DNA from: an uncultured Planctomycetaceae bacterium
Lineage (GTDB): Bacteria > Planctomycetota > Planctomycetia > Planctomycetales > Planctomycetaceae
Direction of reading: 5' to 3'
Assembly (NCBI GenBank): GCA_943787265.1
Contig: CALSLT010000014.1
Coordinates: 62,001 to 126,000 of the forward strand
DNA length: 64,000 nt
Part shown: positions 37,245-47,063 of the stretch, piece after piece
How the letters are laid out: every line of letters starts with the position of its first letter
Position numbering within the stretch: the stretch's first letter is position 1
Notes under the pieces: generated by a model
Database searches by the model: none
What the model was told of the DNA's origin: nothing
Seen by the model: the letters and a program-made list of their open reading frames with translations, nothing else
Made by a program: the position numbers and the translations under genes

Positions 37245-38366
37245 ATGTCAGCACTTGTCTTCACTCGAAACGAGAAGCCGTCGATCGGCGTCGAACTTGA
37301 ACTGCAGCTTGTCGATGCGGAGTCATTCGCCCTGACAAATCGGATCGAAGACGTGCTGGCAGCATTGCCGGAAGAACTCCGCAGCGTCGTCAAACCGGAA
37401 TTGATGCAAAGCTACATCGAGATCAACACCGACGTCTGTAACACCGTCGCTGATGCCAGAGCTGATCTGCAGGGCAAACTCGAAGCCATTGAAAACGTGC
37501 TCGACGAAATGGGCATCAAACTTCTGTGGGGGGCGACACATCCGTTTTCTTCGTGGCGAGACCAGAAAGTCACGAACGACGATCGCTACTTCCGACTCGT
37601 CGAGTTGATGCAGGATGTCGCGCGGCGGCTGGTCACGTTCGGGCTACATGTTCACGTCGGAGTCGACACTGGCGACAAGGCGATCAACGTCTGCGATCGC
37701 ATGTTGAGATACCTGCCTCTGCTGCTGGCTCTGTCGGCCAACTCGCCGTTCTGGGAAGGCCGCAACACCGGTCTGCATTCCAACCGGTCGAAAATCATGG
37801 AAGGCCTGCCTACGGCGGGGCTGCCTCATGTCATGCGAAACTGGAGCGAGTACGTCTGGATCGTGAACCACCTGGTCGACACGGGCTTCATGAACTCGAT
37901 CCGCGAAATCTGGTGGGACATCCGCCCGCATCACAATTTTGGAACGGTCGAAGTCCGCATCTGCGACATGCCGGCCAATCTGAAACAGGTGGAAGGCATC
38001 GCTGCCCTGGTCCAGTGCCTCGTCGTCGCAATTTCCGAAGAAGTCGAACAAGGAACCTACCAGCTCGACTACCACCCAATGATGGTCCAGCAGAACAAGT
38101 GGCGAGCCACTCGCTTCGGAGCCGACGCCCGCCTGGTGCTCGGTCAGTCGTACGAGCAGGCATCACTCGCAGAAACCGTCGCCAACCTGGTATCGCGTCT
38201 CGAAAAACACGCCGTAAAACTCGGCTGCCTCGACGAGTTGCGATCCGTCGTCAACATCCCCGCCGCCACGGGCGCTCAGCAGCAACTCGACATCTTCGAG
38301 AAGACCGGATCAAAACAGGAGGTCGTCCGGCAGATGATCGAAAACAACCACTGGAGCCGAGTGTAA
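37245..38366 (+). CDS. Carboxylate-amine ligase, YbdK/GCS2 family
   Basis: 373 residues from the preferred ATG at 37245 (MSALVFTRNEKPSIGVELEL); the frame is open from 37173, but the family starts with the SIGVELELQL strand. Glutamate-cysteine ligase type 2 fold: LLWGATHPFSSWRDQKVTND, HVHVGVDTGDKAINVCDRML, ANSPFWEGRNTGLHSNRSKI, WWDIRPHHNFGTVEVRICDMP. These enzymes form a peptide bond between glutamate and an amine with ATP; YbdK has weak glutamate-cysteine ligase activity. The true substrate here is unknown. Same strand and 77 bp after ogt, so possibly in the same operon. Confidence 0.9.
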   Translation: MSALVFTRNEKPSIGVELELQLVDAESFALTNRIEDVLAALPEELRSVVKPELMQSYIEINTDVCNTVADARADLQGKLEAIENVLDEMGIKLLWGATHPFSSWRDQKVTNDDRYFRLVELMQDVARRLVTFGLHVHVGVDTGDKAINVCDRMLRYLPLLLALSANSPFWEGRNTGLHSNRSKIMEGLPTAGLPHVMRNWSEYVWIVNHLVDTGFMNSIREIWWDIRPHHNFGTVEVRICDMPANLKQVEGIAALVQCLVVAISEEVEQGTYQLDYHPMMVQQNKWRATRFGADARLVLGQSYEQASLAETVANLVSRLEKHAVKLGCLDELRSVVNIPAATGAQQQLDIFEKTGSKQEVVRQMIENNHWSRV

Positions 38367-38404
38367 CCTCGCCATTGGAATCAGTGGCGCAGACCGCTCC
38401 AATC

Positions 38405-38701
38405 TCAGTCGAAGTCGGGAACTGCAATGTGCGGGAAAACGACGTTCCAAAGTATTTCTGCTGCGTAGTCGCGAGCTTCTTCTTCAGATTCGCTCTCAAA
38501 CACCTCGTACTCTGAGTTGTAGAGGCACGGTGCCCACTGAAACGACTTGTCACAAAAGACTTGCCTAAGCTCTGACTCGATTTGGACTCGCCAGTCTGCA
38601 ACGAGCAATTGGCGTTCGAGCAATTCACGATTCCCCTGTTCGGACAGGCCAGAAAATGCGAAGAACTGCAGAGTGTGAATTATTCGGGGATAGTCAGTCA
38701 T
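38405..38701 (-). CDS. Small acidic hypothetical protein
   Basis: 98 residues from the ATG at 38701 (MTDYPRIIHTLQFFAFSG); an earlier in-frame ATG at 38707 is possible. Acidic C-terminal half (YEVFESESEEEARDYAAEIL). No signal peptide, no domain recognised. Composition is coding-like and the frame is antisense to nothing. It lies 45 bp downstream of the AroDE-like gene on the same strand. Confidence 0.6.
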   Translation of the reverse strand: MTDYPRIIHTLQFFAFSGLSEQGNRELLERQLLVADWRVQIESELRQVFCDKSFQWAPCLYNSEYEVFESESEEEARDYAAEILWNVVFPHIAVPDFD

Positions 38702-38746
38702 CACCACTCGTACGTTACTCGTGAGTTACGCAAAGATTCCCACGAC

Positions 38747-40243
38747 TCAAAGGTCGGCTTCTGCACGTTGAGCCGCGATCGCGGCTTCGATGACTTCCGT
38801 GAACTCGCTGGCCGGAACGTCTTTGCCGGTGATTGACTTAATCTGGGCTGACAGCAGGTCGGCGTAAATCATCTTTGGTTCGACGACCTTCGCTCCTCGG
38901 CCGCGGGCTTCCGCTGTGAAAACACTGTCGAACGGTGCTTCCGTGGCGTCGCAAACGGTCATGCGAGCTTCCAGGTAGGACGGGTTGAATTCCGTTTTGC
39001 TTGATCCGGAAGCAAGCCCTGGCTCGGCGAATACGACAACGTCAGCCAGTGTGTTGTAAAGGTGCTGAAACGGCACGAATCGAACGTCGAACTGCGTCGC
39101 GAGGTTCTGCGCTTCTTTGTCGTCCGGAGCGGTGATGCTGACCAGGCCTTTGCGTTTTCCGATTCCGTAAACCATCGAGCGTGCGAGGCTTCCGGACCCA
39201 ACCACCAGAACGTTCTGCTTGTCGAGCGGCCGTTTGTCGTTACCCGATCCAGAAACCGTCTGCTCGATCATCTTGACAGCGCTTCTCCAGCCAGCGTTCC
39301 AGGCCTGCCAACCGTCCTTCTTTTTGAGCAACAGGTCTGAGTACTGGCTGATTCTGGCTGACTCTTCCAGCTCGTCGCCCAAGGCTACCATCTGGTCGCC
39401 GATGTGCCGACTCGTAACGACGGCGTTGATTTTCAGAGAGTCCAGAATGTTCTTGAGCCTTCCAAAATCGTGACTCATCAGCGGGAGGCTGCGAGCGTTC
39501 AGTTTGAGGCGTCGAAACACTCGATTGAAGCACTGAGTCGTCACAATCTCCGATCCGCCCATGCCGACAACCCCTATGAACATTGTCGTCTTGTCGATCT
39601 CGCGCCAGCCGTAGACTTCGTCCAGTTCCAGCAGCGTGGTCTGATCGTCAAACGCTTCCATGCCTTTTTCGAGAGCCGCGTAAATCCACGGTGAGCCATA
39701 CTTTCGACCGAGCAGCGAGAACGTCACACCCGCTTTTCCCAGTCCCAACCCGACCGCTTGCATCTCGCGTTTCTTCGCGACGGCAGCCAATAGCGGCCAG
39801 GCAGCTTCGAGCGTCGGTGTCGGCCAGGTAAATTTGACGATGTCGCCATTTAGCTGCTTCGCTTCCGTGAAAATCTCCTCGATGTCTTCCTTCGAGTAAG
39901 CATCCTTCATGCTGGTATAAGCAATGACGCGTTTCGTATCGCCAAAGCGAGGGATGCTCTGAGCCGCTTCGTAGTCGAGTTCGATGTACGCGGGCGATGC
40001 CACGATCGCCTGGCGAAGAATCCCAAGTCGCTGCTCATCGGTCCCTTCGAACTGTCCGCCGTCCCGCTTGCGTCGGCAGGAAACCATGACCGGCTTCTCA
40101 CAGTCGGCGATCAGATCTCCGACATCCGGCTCTTTCACGAGCCGGTCGAGGCACAGCTCAACGACGTCGCATTGGCGAGCCGCGTTCAGGATGTCAACTT
40201 TGGCAAACGTCCGAGACGCCGGAGTTACAGAAATGCAGATCAT
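38747..40243 (-). CDS. Divergent 3-dehydroquinate dehydratase/shikimate dehydrogenase-like fusion
   Basis: 498 residues. N-terminal half is a type I dehydroquinase fold: VVELCLDRL, CRRKRDGGQFEGTDEQR, Schiff-base Lys in NGDIVKFTWPT, and GLGKAGVTFSLLGRKYGSPW. The usual catalytic His (S-Y-H-D-F context) is replaced: the segment reads VIAYTSMKDAY. C-terminal half has the shikimate dehydrogenase layout with an NADP-type loop NVLVVGSGSLARSMVYG, but the SLS, SVTxPHK and NTD substrate motifs are replaced by EIV, VVTSRHIGD and AWNAGW. The fold is clear, the shikimate-pathway function is doubtful. Possibly a regulator, a pseudoenzyme or an enzyme with a new substrate. Confidence 0.82.
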   Translation of the reverse strand: MICISVTPASRTFAKVDILNAARQCDVVELCLDRLVKEPDVGDLIADCEKPVMVSCRRKRDGGQFEGTDEQRLGILRQAIVASPAYIELDYEAAQSIPRFGDTKRVIAYTSMKDAYSKEDIEEIFTEAKQLNGDIVKFTWPTPTLEAAWPLLAAVAKKREMQAVGLGLGKAGVTFSLLGRKYGSPWIYAALEKGMEAFDDQTTLLELDEVYGWREIDKTTMFIGVVGMGGSEIVTTQCFNRVFRRLKLNARSLPLMSHDFGRLKNILDSLKINAVVTSRHIGDQMVALGDELEESARISQYSDLLLKKKDGWQAWNAGWRSAVKMIEQTVSGSGNDKRPLDKQNVLVVGSGSLARSMVYGIGKRKGLVSITAPDDKEAQNLATQFDVRFVPFQHLYNTLADVVVFAEPGLASGSSKTEFNPSYLEARMTVCDATEAPFDSVFTAEARGRGAKVVEPKMIYADLLSAQIKSITGKDVPASEFTEVIEAAIAAQRAEADL

Positions 40244-40598
40244 GAGTTGTGGCCTTCAGTGTCTGTCAGACGAGATCGCACAAAAACGAGCAACAATAAA
40301 TGACTAAGGATTCCGAAATACGATCCCAACGTTGGTACGACATTCCGTGTCGTTAGCCCAGCCGAAGCAGACGCAACAGAGTCACGAGCCCTTGAGAACG
40401 GCGTTCGAAGATGTGGACGATAAAGGTTCTCCGCCCGACTGTCACTTTTCCGACGGCATTTCCTGAGATCCAGATTCAACTTCTTCGCTCGCCGCATCCG
40501 CGCTGTCGAGGGTTTTCTGCTCCGACCCGATCGGTTATCAACACTTCCGAAAACGATTAATCGAGCCACGAACCATCGACCACAAAGCGGAGCCCCGC
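40244..40598. other. Divergent intergenic region
   Basis: 355 bp between the divergent starts of the AroDE-like and five-haem genes; it should hold both promoters. No gene-like frame, repeat or clear operator was recognised. Confidence 0.45.
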
Positions 40599-43500
40599 AT
40601 GACGCACGGCACTTTGACTAACGGCACGTTCCGATCCCTGATCGTGAGTCTCTGTTTTGGAAGCGTCTTCCTCAGCAACGGCGGAATTCTCAGCAACGCT
40701 ACGGCGTTTGCACAATTTGACGAGACTGCTGAACTTCCAAAGGGACTGCTGGCCCGGTATTCGGTCGGCGGGCAGTCGGTCGAAAGGCTTGAAGAGGCCA
40801 TCTCTTACAATTGGGGCAACTCGACACCCGACGGACGCCTCGGCAAGACGGGCGGACCATTCACGGGGCAGTGGCAATCCCAACTGCTGATTCGCCAGGA
40901 AGGCCAGCACCGGCTTCACGCGTTTGTCCTGGGGAATGTCCGAGTCGAAATCGGCGGCAACGTCGTCCTCGACACAAATTCACAAACAGCCGGCTGGGTA
41001 TCAGGCGACGAATTCACGCCGGACATCGGCTTTCAGGAATTCCTCGTTCGTTTTGAAAAGACGAAGGACCAGGCACGGCTCCAACTCTTCTGGTCATCAG
41101 AAACCTTTCCGCTGGAGCCGCTTCCCGGACATCTGTTTTTTCGCGAGGAAGGGCGACCGGACCTGGCCCTGATCGAACTCGGCCGCAATCAGTTCGAAGC
41201 TTTCCGCTGCGGAGCCTGCCACAAAGATGTCATGCCGGAAGCAAAGCCACTGGCAGCCCCCGACCTCACTCGCAGCGTCGCCGGCCTGTCGTCGGATTGG
41301 ATCGTGAAGAAACTTACCGGCCACCTTGCCGGCAAGATGCCGCACTTCGAACTTTCCGACGCCCACGCAACTGCGATCGCCGCCGCTCTGGCCATCTCAG
41401 TCGAAAAAACGAAACTTGACTCACTTCCGAAACCTGGCAAAGGACGAAACGACGACAACGACCGTGAAGCCGGACTCACGCTGATCAATTCACTCGGTTG
41501 TCTCGCTTGCCACACGACCCAACCGCTTGCCGATAACGAGTCAGCCAACTCAGAAACTGAAGCATTGCTATTCGGTGGCGGAAGCCTGGCAGACGTCGGC
41601 AACAAGCGATCGGCGGAATGGTTCAACACGTGGCTGCGAAAACCGGAGTCGCTCAACCGCTCTCATCGCATGCCGGTGTTCGAGCTGTCCAGCCAGGAAC
41701 GACGCCAGCTCGCATTGGGACTTTCTTCGCTTGGCGCAAACGGCAAGGCAGCCGCCAGCGTCAAAACACCATCCGCTCCCGACAACATCGTTCGGCAGGG
41801 AAAGCAACTCATTCACGACCTCGGATGCCGATCATGCCACGTTGTTGCGGCTAAGAAATCTGAACTCACGCCGCAACTCCCCAGCCTTGTATCCAGCAGC
41901 AAAAAACAAACTGACTGGAAGACATCATGTGTTCGCGACCGGTCAAAGTCGGATAGAAAACCAAACCAGCCAGCCTTCGAACGGTTGGACCAAAAAGCGA
42001 TCAAAGTATTCGTCGATTCAATTTCGCAAGACGCCACGCACGGCACCGTCGCCGGCCGCGGGCGACGGCTGCTCGTTTCTCGAAACTGCACGGCCTGTCA
42101 CCCTCGTGGGCTTCGGCAAGGACTTGCAGCAATGGCTGGAGAAATCGCGACGACCGACGCCGCACTCCGAGGCCAGGCTCCGTCTCTGGTTCCACCAAAC
42201 TTGAATGCGCTGGGCGATCGGTTACTTGACGAGGCTCTGGCAAAGGCGGTCAGCGGCGAGCAGAAACGGCGGATGGACTGGAAGCTGGTTCGGATGCCCA
42301 AGTTCAAGCACAGCGACGAGGATCGGCAGGCACTCGTTGACTACTTTATCAGCAGCGACCGCATCCCCGACAACGCGCCCACGTGGGACATTAAGGCCGA
42401 CGACGCCAAGGTCAGCGACCAGACATTGGTGATCGGCCAGGAGCTGGTCGGTCCCAAAGGTTTCAGCTGCATCGCCTGTCACCAGGTCGGCGATTACGTG
42501 CCGAAGAAAGCGGCAATGGGCACTCGCGGATCGGACCTGGTGGGCCTCGGGAATCGAATGCGGCATTCGTACTTCGTCCGCTGGACACGCTCGCCGCTGC
42601 GGATCGTGCCCGGCGTCGAAATGCCGTCGTACACCAAGGCGGTTCACGGGGTCCTCAGCGATGACGCTGATGCTCAACTGGAAGCCCTCTGGAAAACGCT
42701 CGCCGATCCGCGTTTCGAACCACCAACTGACCCGGCGTCCGTCGAGCAGTACGTTGTCGTTGAAAAAGGGGCACCGCCTCGAATCATCCGCGACGTGTTC
42801 ACAAACCCGGACGAGAATGGCGGAGGCTATGTTCCGAGAGCATTCGCGATCGGATTCGAGAATCAGCACAGCGTGCTCATTGACCTCGACACACTGACGC
42901 TCCGGAGCTGGAACTTTGGCGATTTTGCCAGGCAGAGAACAATCGGCAAGAGCTGGTACTGGGACATGGCTGGCACACCGACTATTTCCGGAAACAGCCC
43001 GAAATCCGATTACGCCCTCATTACCCGGATCGTCGATGGGCAACCCATCCGCGTGACCGACCTGAAGACGATTGAGCCTCGTCAGGAAAACGGAACCGTC
43101 GGCCAACTGATCGGCTACTCGGCAAACCGTGACAGCGTCAGTTTTCGCTTTCGGATGAATTTCCTCGTCGACGACAAGCAAGTCGCTTTGAACGTCGAAG
43201 AGACATTTACGATGACTCGTCGCAACGGCTCTGCACCGAACTCGGGACTACTTCGAAAAATCACAGTAAACGGACTGCCGCAAGGTTATGACCTGAGAAT
43301 CAGCCGCCTGAACGAATCCGGCAAGCCGAAGTTCGGACATCCGAGCGTCGACCGATTCGATCGCGACGGCGACGGATGGACAAACAAAGACGAACATGGA
43401 AAGCCGTTTGGTCGCTACTTCAGTCGCATTGAGAACGAAGACGGAAAAGCATACTGCGTCATTCGATATTCCAGCCGGTTGGAACCTCCGCCGCTGAATG

Positions 43501-44888
43501 TCACCTTGAAACCACTCCCTCCGTCCAACTCTCACAAGATCACCTCTATGCCGGGCTTCAAGGGCGTGCAGCTTCCGGTTTCGACGAAGATCATGCCGAC
43601 GGCGATGACCGTGCTCGACGACAGAAGACTGGCTTTCGCTTCACTGGAAGGGCACGTCTACATTGCGGAAGACACGGACGGAGACGGCGTTGAAGATGAG
43701 CTGACGATGTTCGAAGAAGGACTCTCGGCCCCCTACGGAATCATCCAGGACGGAGACAGCCTGCTCGTCTCGCACAAGCCGGAGATTCTGCGACTCCGCG
43801 ACACGGACGGCGATGGACGGGCCGACGAACGGACCGTGTTCTCATCCGGTTGGGGCTTCAACGACAACTACCACGACTGGACGTGCGGCATCGCGAAGGA
43901 TGCGAGCGGCAACTTCTACGTCGGGATCGGCAGCGACTATGCCCAGCTCAAGCGGCCGAAAGAAGTTTCGCGATGGCGAGGCAAGGTGCTGCAGATTTCG
44001 CCGGACGGAACTCCGCGGCCGTTCGCTCACGCCTTCCGATACCCGACGGGAATCGCCATCGACGCCAAAGGCAACGTATTCTGCACGGATAACCAGGGCG
44101 TTCAGAACACGTTCAACGAGCTGAACCACCTGCGCGACGGGTTCCACTTCGGTGTTCCGAAGAACCACGAGCAGTCGTTGAGAGTCACAGCTCACCCACC
44201 GGCGATTCAGATTCCGCACCCGTGGACACGCAGCATCAACGGCATCACTTTCCTTCCCGAAAATTACCGCCAGCAAGGAATTGCTGGTCACGGAGTCGGC
44301 TGTGAATTCAACGGAAAACACCTCATCCGATTCACGCATCACGAGGTCGACGGGATCCTGCAGGGAGCGACCTATTACCTGTCGAAGCCAGACTTTCCGG
44401 ACGCGGATGCCAACTTCCTTGGCCCACTCAGCATTACCACCGCCCCGAACGGCGACATCTACATCGGGAGTATTCACGACAGCGGCTGGCTCGGCGGCCA
44501 GAACACGGGAAGTATCGTCAAGCTGGAACCGTCGGGCGACCTGCCGAACGGCATCAAGGAAATTCAGGCCACCACCGACGGCTTCGAGATTCAATTTCAG
44601 AAACCCGTCGACAAAACAGCCGCTGAGAATCCTGAAAGTTACTCACTCAGCGGCTACACGCGAGAGTGGAAAGGTGGCTACGCGACACCTGATTCCGGGA
44701 GATTCCAGCCGAAAGTCGAATCGGCAACCCTCTCCGCGGACGGCACGAACGTTCGACTCAAAACCAGCGAGCTGAAAACGGGCTTCGTCTACGAGATCAA
44801 CTGCCTGATCAAGCAGGACAAGACGCCTCTCTGGCCATCCACGGGACACTACACTCTGCACCGAATTCCAGGCCGTAGCTCCCAATAA
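40599..44888 (+). CDS. Giant exported pentahaem cytochrome with PA14-like and dehydrogenase-propeller domains
   Basis: 1429 residues with an N-terminal signal peptide (to about residue 42). Residues 50-190 resemble a PA14-type carbohydrate-binding domain (GLLARYSV...WQSQLLIRQEGQHRLHAFV). Five CxxCH haem motifs follow at about residues 204 (CGACH), 301 (CLACH), 410 (CRSCH), 497 (CTACH) and 624 (CIACH). A DUF6797-like segment (about 690-950) and a sorbosone-dehydrogenase-like beta-propeller (about 990-1340: GVQLPVSTKIMPTAMTVLDD, IAEDTDGDGVEDELTMFEEG, RYPTGIAIDAKGNVFCTDNQG) complete the protein. It probably oxidises a sugar-like substrate and passes electrons through the haems in the periplasm. 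Such multidomain cytochromes are typical of planctomycetes; the number of haems here is high. Confidence 0.88.
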   Translation: MTHGTLTNGTFRSLIVSLCFGSVFLSNGGILSNATAFAQFDETAELPKGLLARYSVGGQSVERLEEAISYNWGNSTPDGRLGKTGGPFTGQWQSQLLIRQEGQHRLHAFVLGNVRVEIGGNVVLDTNSQTAGWVSGDEFTPDIGFQEFLVRFEKTKDQARLQLFWSSETFPLEPLPGHLFFREEGRPDLALIELGRNQFEAFRCGACHKDVMPEAKPLAAPDLTRSVAGLSSDWIVKKLTGHLAGKMPHFELSDAHATAIAAALAISVEKTKLDSLPKPGKGRNDDNDREAGLTLINSLGCLACHTTQPLADNESANSETEALLFGGGSLADVGNKRSAEWFNTWLRKPESLNRSHRMPVFELSSQERRQLALGLSSLGANGKAAASVKTPSAPDNIVRQGKQLIHDLGCRSCHVVAAKKSELTPQLPSLVSSSKKQTDWKTSCVRDRSKSDRKPNQPAFERLDQKAIKVFVDSISQDATHGTVAGRGRRLLVSRNCTACHPRGLRQGLAAMAGEIATTDAALRGQAPSLVPPNLNALGDRLLDEALAKAVSGEQKRRMDWKLVRMPKFKHSDEDRQALVDYFISSDRIPDNAPTWDIKADDAKVSDQTLVIGQELVGPKGFSCIACHQVGDYVPKKAAMGTRGSDLVGLGNRMRHSYFVRWTRSPLRIVPGVEMPSYTKAVHGVLSDDADAQLEALWKTLADPRFEPPTDPASVEQYVVVEKGAPPRIIRDVFTNPDENGGGYVPRAFAIGFENQHSVLIDLDTLTLRSWNFGDFARQRTIGKSWYWDMAGTPTISGNSPKSDYALITRIVDGQPIRVTDLKTIEPRQENGTVGQLIGYSANRDSVSFRFRMNFLVDDKQVALNVEETFTMTRRNGSAPNSGLLRKITVNGLPQGYDLRISRLNESGKPKFGHPSVDRFDRDGDGWTNKDEHGKPFGRYFSRIENEDGKAYCVIRYSSRLEPPPLNVTLKPLPPSNSHKITSMPGFKGVQLPVSTKIMPTAMTVLDDRRLAFASLEGHVYIAEDTDGDGVEDELTMFEEGLSAPYGIIQDGDSLLVSHKPEILRLRDTDGDGRADERTVFSSGWGFNDNYHDWTCGIAKDASGNFYVGIGSDYAQLKRPKEVSRWRGKVLQISPDGTPRPFAHAFRYPTGIAIDAKGNVFCTDNQGVQNTFNELNHLRDGFHFGVPKNHEQSLRVTAHPPAIQIPHPWTRSINGITFLPENYRQQGIAGHGVGCEFNGKHLIRFTHHEVDGILQGATYYLSKPDFPDADANFLGPLSITTAPNGDIYIGSIHDSGWLGGQNTGSIVKLEPSGDLPNGIKEIQATTDGFEIQFQKPVDKTAAENPESYSLSGYTREWKGGYATPDSGRFQPKVESATLSADGTNVRLKTSELKTGFVYEINCLIKQDKTPLWPSTGHYTLHRIPGRSSQ

Positions 44889-44984
44889 CAAACGGTTTCC
44901 CGTTCATTCGTGGGAAAACGACCGCATCCGAGCGGCGGCAATTGAAGCGGCCCGTTCGTTCTGTTAAATGCGGCATCGACCGTC

Positions 44985-45056
44985 GTAGGGTGGGCACCAC
45001 CCACCAACGATCCTCAGAGTGATTTGCAAAGTAGTGGTGGGCACTGCCCACCCTAC
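44985..45056. repeat. Palindromic REPIN-like element, family F
   Basis: Outer arms GTAGGGTGGGC and GCCCACCCTAC; internal hairpins TGGG-cacca-CCCA and GGTGGGCA-c-TGCCCACC facing each other around a 30-nt spacer. REP-doublet layout. It lies in the leader region of the aspartate kinase gene, ending 35 bp before its start codon. Confidence 0.78.
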
Positions 45057-45091
45057 TGCTCAATAAATCCGATTCTTCAAGGACCGCAGTT

Positions 45092-46906
45092 GTGGCCGTT
45101 ATCGTTCAAAAATTTGGTGGGACCAGCGTCGCTGACACGGACAGAATCCAAGCGGCGGCTAAGCGAGCGATGGATGCTCAGGCTCAGGGTAATCAGGTCG
45201 TCATGGTCGTTTCGGCGATGGGCAAAAGCACCGACCACCTGGTGAATCTCGCAGGCGAGTTGACTGAAACGCCGCCGGCTCGCGATATGGACATGCTGCT
45301 TTCGACGGGCGAGCAGGTCAGCGTCGCTCTGATGTCGATGGCGATTCACGAGATGGGCGGCAAAGCCGTCAGCATGACCGGGTCGCAACTCGGCATCGCC
45401 ACGGACGGTAACCACACCAAAGCCAAGATCCTGTCGATCAACTCGGAGAAAATTCGAAAGAAGCTGGACGACGGAAACATCGTCGTTGCTTGCGGATTTC
45501 AGGGTGTGAACTCCGCCGGCGAAATCACCACGCTCGGCCGAGGCGGCAGTGACACGTCCGCCGTCGCCCTCGCCGCCGCTCTTCGCCCCAGCCAATGCCT
45601 CATTCACACGGACGTCGACGGTGTTTACACGACAGATCCGAGGCTGGAATCACGAGCCAGCAAGTTCAGCGAAGTCAGCTTTGAAGAAATGCTCGAACTC
45701 GCCGGAATGGGTGCGGGTGTGATGCACAGCCGGTCGATCGAGATCGGCAAGCGGTTCGGCATCCCGATCTACGTTCGCAGCAGCTTCGACGAGAAACCTG
45801 GCTCGTGGATTTACACCGACGACCAGACACCTCGCCGCGCCGTCGCTGGAGCCGCCCTGCTCCGCAACGAGTGCCGCGTGACCGTGTTCAAAGTTCCCGA
45901 TCGCCCAGGAGCCGCTCGGACGATCTTCTCAAAAATCGCCCGGAAGAACGTCGCCGTCGACATGATCGTCCAGAACGTCGCGGATGACGGAACAACGGAC
46001 ATTTCCTTCACCGTTCAGAAAGGCGACTTCCCGGACACGATCGCCGCAGCGAAAGAAGCGTCAACCGAAATCGGCGCGGGCGGAATCGACTTTGAAAATG
46101 ACGTTGCCAAGATTTCGATCGTGGGCCTCGGCATGGTCGACACACCAGGCGTCGCGGCCAAGATGTTCAAGACGCTCGCCGATGCCGACATCAACATTCT
46201 GATGATCACGACGAGCGAAATTAAGACTTCCGTACTGGTCAGTCAGGAAAACGCCAACGCAGCTTTGGGAGTCGTACACACGGCATTCGGCCTGCACGAG
46301 CTCACTGATGACGGAGCCGAAGAACGTCTCGCCCGATACGCCACCGGAGACGACGCCCCGGATGAACCAACGACCCAACTGAACATGGCAACGTCCGGTG
46401 ACGACGGCAAACATCTTGAGCAGGTCACGATGGAATCGATTTCCGTCCACAGCGGCCAGTCTTTGATCAAAATCGGAGCCGTTCCCGACGAACCAGGTTT
46501 CGCGTCGACAGTGTTCGGTAAGATTGGCGAAGCGGGCATCAACGTCGACATGATCGTCCAGGACGCCGGAACGAACGGAAAAACGAACATCGGCTTCACC
46601 GTCGAACGCGAAGACTTCGAACGTTGCGTTGCCTTGCTGGAAGCGATTGCTCCCGGCACCGGGATTGGTCCAGTCAGCTCGCTGCGAGACATCGCGAAGA
46701 TCTCAGTCGCCGGAATTGGACTGCGAAGTCACACCGACATTGCCGACAGACTGTTCAACTCGCTGGCCGACGGCGGCGTGAACGTCGCCCTGATCAACAC
46801 AAGCGAAGTCCGCATCAACGTCATCGTCCGGTTGAACGAGGCCGAAACGGCGCGAAAAGCCCTCGAGCAGGAATTCGACGATGTCCTGGTCGGCGTTCAG
46901 GAATAG
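45092..46906 (+). CDS. lysC: Aspartate kinase with four ACT domains
   Basis: Phosphorylates aspartate, the first step to lysine, threonine, methionine and diaminopimelate. 604 residues, about 200 longer than typical monofunctional enzymes. Start GTG at 45092, preceded by AAGGA with 8-nt spacing. Kinase domain 1-250: VIVQKFGGTSVADTD, MVVSAMGKSTDHL, TTLGRGGSDTSAVALAAAL. Then two ACT pairs: ACT1 RPGAARTIFSKIARKNVAVD, ACT2 TPGVAAKMFKTLADADINIL, ACT3 EPGFASTVFGKIGEAGINVD and ACT4 RSHTDIADRLFNSLADGGVN. ACT3-4 look like a duplication of ACT1-2, suggesting an expanded feedback unit for two effectors. Confidence 0.96.
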   Translation: MAVIVQKFGGTSVADTDRIQAAAKRAMDAQAQGNQVVMVVSAMGKSTDHLVNLAGELTETPPARDMDMLLSTGEQVSVALMSMAIHEMGGKAVSMTGSQLGIATDGNHTKAKILSINSEKIRKKLDDGNIVVACGFQGVNSAGEITTLGRGGSDTSAVALAAALRPSQCLIHTDVDGVYTTDPRLESRASKFSEVSFEEMLELAGMGAGVMHSRSIEIGKRFGIPIYVRSSFDEKPGSWIYTDDQTPRRAVAGAALLRNECRVTVFKVPDRPGAARTIFSKIARKNVAVDMIVQNVADDGTTDISFTVQKGDFPDTIAAAKEASTEIGAGGIDFENDVAKISIVGLGMVDTPGVAAKMFKTLADADINILMITTSEIKTSVLVSQENANAALGVVHTAFGLHELTDDGAEERLARYATGDDAPDEPTTQLNMATSGDDGKHLEQVTMESISVHSGQSLIKIGAVPDEPGFASTVFGKIGEAGINVDMIVQDAGTNGKTNIGFTVEREDFERCVALLEAIAPGTGIGPVSSLRDIAKISVAGIGLRSHTDIADRLFNSLADGGVNVALINTSEVRINVIVRLNEAETARKALEQEFDDVLVGVQE

Positions 46907-47063
46907 GTCAGACTCAGCGAAAGTATCGATAGCGTTTATCTCAACGTGAATTGACGAATCCGACACGATCCTGCAAGCTGACTTCCAGCGTCGTTGGACA
47001 GGGACGATCTGGGCCCAGCGACAGTCCCCAAAAATCTGGAATCGTTAACGGATTCAGAAACCC

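Noticed and set aside
42222..43181. 319-codon minus-strand frame opposite the pentahaem gene
   Set aside because: Shadow of the haem protein; no domain and unlikely composition.
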